The notes under the pieces were generated by a model. That model made no database searches and was not told the origin of the DNA. It saw only the letters and a list, made by a program, of their open reading frames with translations. A program made the position numbers and the translations under genes. This document shows positions 5,793 through 5,810 of a DNA stretch of 5,810 bases, one piece after another. Within the stretch, counting starts at the first letter, position 1. Every line of letters begins with the position of its first letter. Source of the stretch: Rhodospirillales bacterium 47_12_T64 (GTDB lineage Bacteria > Pseudomonadota > Alphaproteobacteria > Kiloniellales > Kiloniellaceae); NCBI GenBank assembly GCA_002162915.1, contig MABB01000084.1:19542-25351 (forward strand), given 5' to 3'.

Positions 5793-5810
5793 ACAAGAAA
5801 GGCCCCCTTT
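5793..5810. terminator. Possible terminator cut by the window edge
   Basis: AAAGG (5798-5802) and CCTTT (5806-5810) flank CCC. Read on the minus strand, the hairpin is followed by TCTTGTTTTA, a U-rich tract suited to ending a minus-strand gene located beyond 5810. Bases after the window could give a T run for the plus strand as well. The stem is short and the outer part is not visible. Confidence 0.35.

Overview
The window looks like core chromosome of an alphaproteobacterium with moderate, not high, GC. The evidence is the alphaproteobacterial look of ClpB and the gene order: a basic, Lys/Pro/Arg-rich tail (probably a DUF4167 protein), then clpB, then an M23 endopeptidase. A genus cannot be named from this sequence. 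A lower-GC Rhodospirillales-, Sneathiella- or Kiloniella-like lineage is only a guess. There are no mobile elements, CRISPR repeats, tRNAs or rRNAs.

Layout, left to right. (1) The last 60 codons of a plus-strand gene whose tail carries an AT-hook-like core. (2) A convergent minus-strand MOSC-domain gene whose last codons are also the arm of a strong intrinsic terminator. (3) A gap of about 600 bp between the divergent MOSC and clpB genes. Its MOSC-proximal part, 985-1143, shows nothing I can assign. The rest holds a Fur/IRO-type iron box, a structured stretch ending in a textbook UUCG-loop terminator with no gene in front of it, a perfect 16-bp palindrome, and a heat-shock (sigma-32) type promoter. 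(4) Full-length clpB, with every catalytic motif intact. (5) A 54-bp spacer with two palindromes, then the convergent minus-strand M23 peptidase gene, whose 3' end contains the clpB terminator. (6) 159 bp upstream of the peptidase gene, with a possible terminator cut by the window edge.

How the parts work together. ClpB is the heat-shock disaggregase, and the sigma-32-type promoter in front of it fits that role. The M23 protein is a membrane-anchored cell-wall endopeptidase and the MOSC protein is a probable molybdenum/sulfur-cofactor-binding redox protein. I see no operon linking them; each appears to be its own transcription unit.

The best candidate for something undescribed is the region 1144-1336: an iron-box operator, a weak promoter, a long imperfect hairpin, an unpaired CU-rich stretch that resembles an anti-Shine-Dalgarno seed, and a terminator ending in eight T. 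This is the layout of an iron-responsive trans-acting small RNA, a functional analogue of RyhB. It is inferred from sequence only. Two start sites also deserve correction: the longest MOSC and M23 reading frames begin at TTG codons without ribosome binding sites, while internal ATG and GTG codons have good ones.
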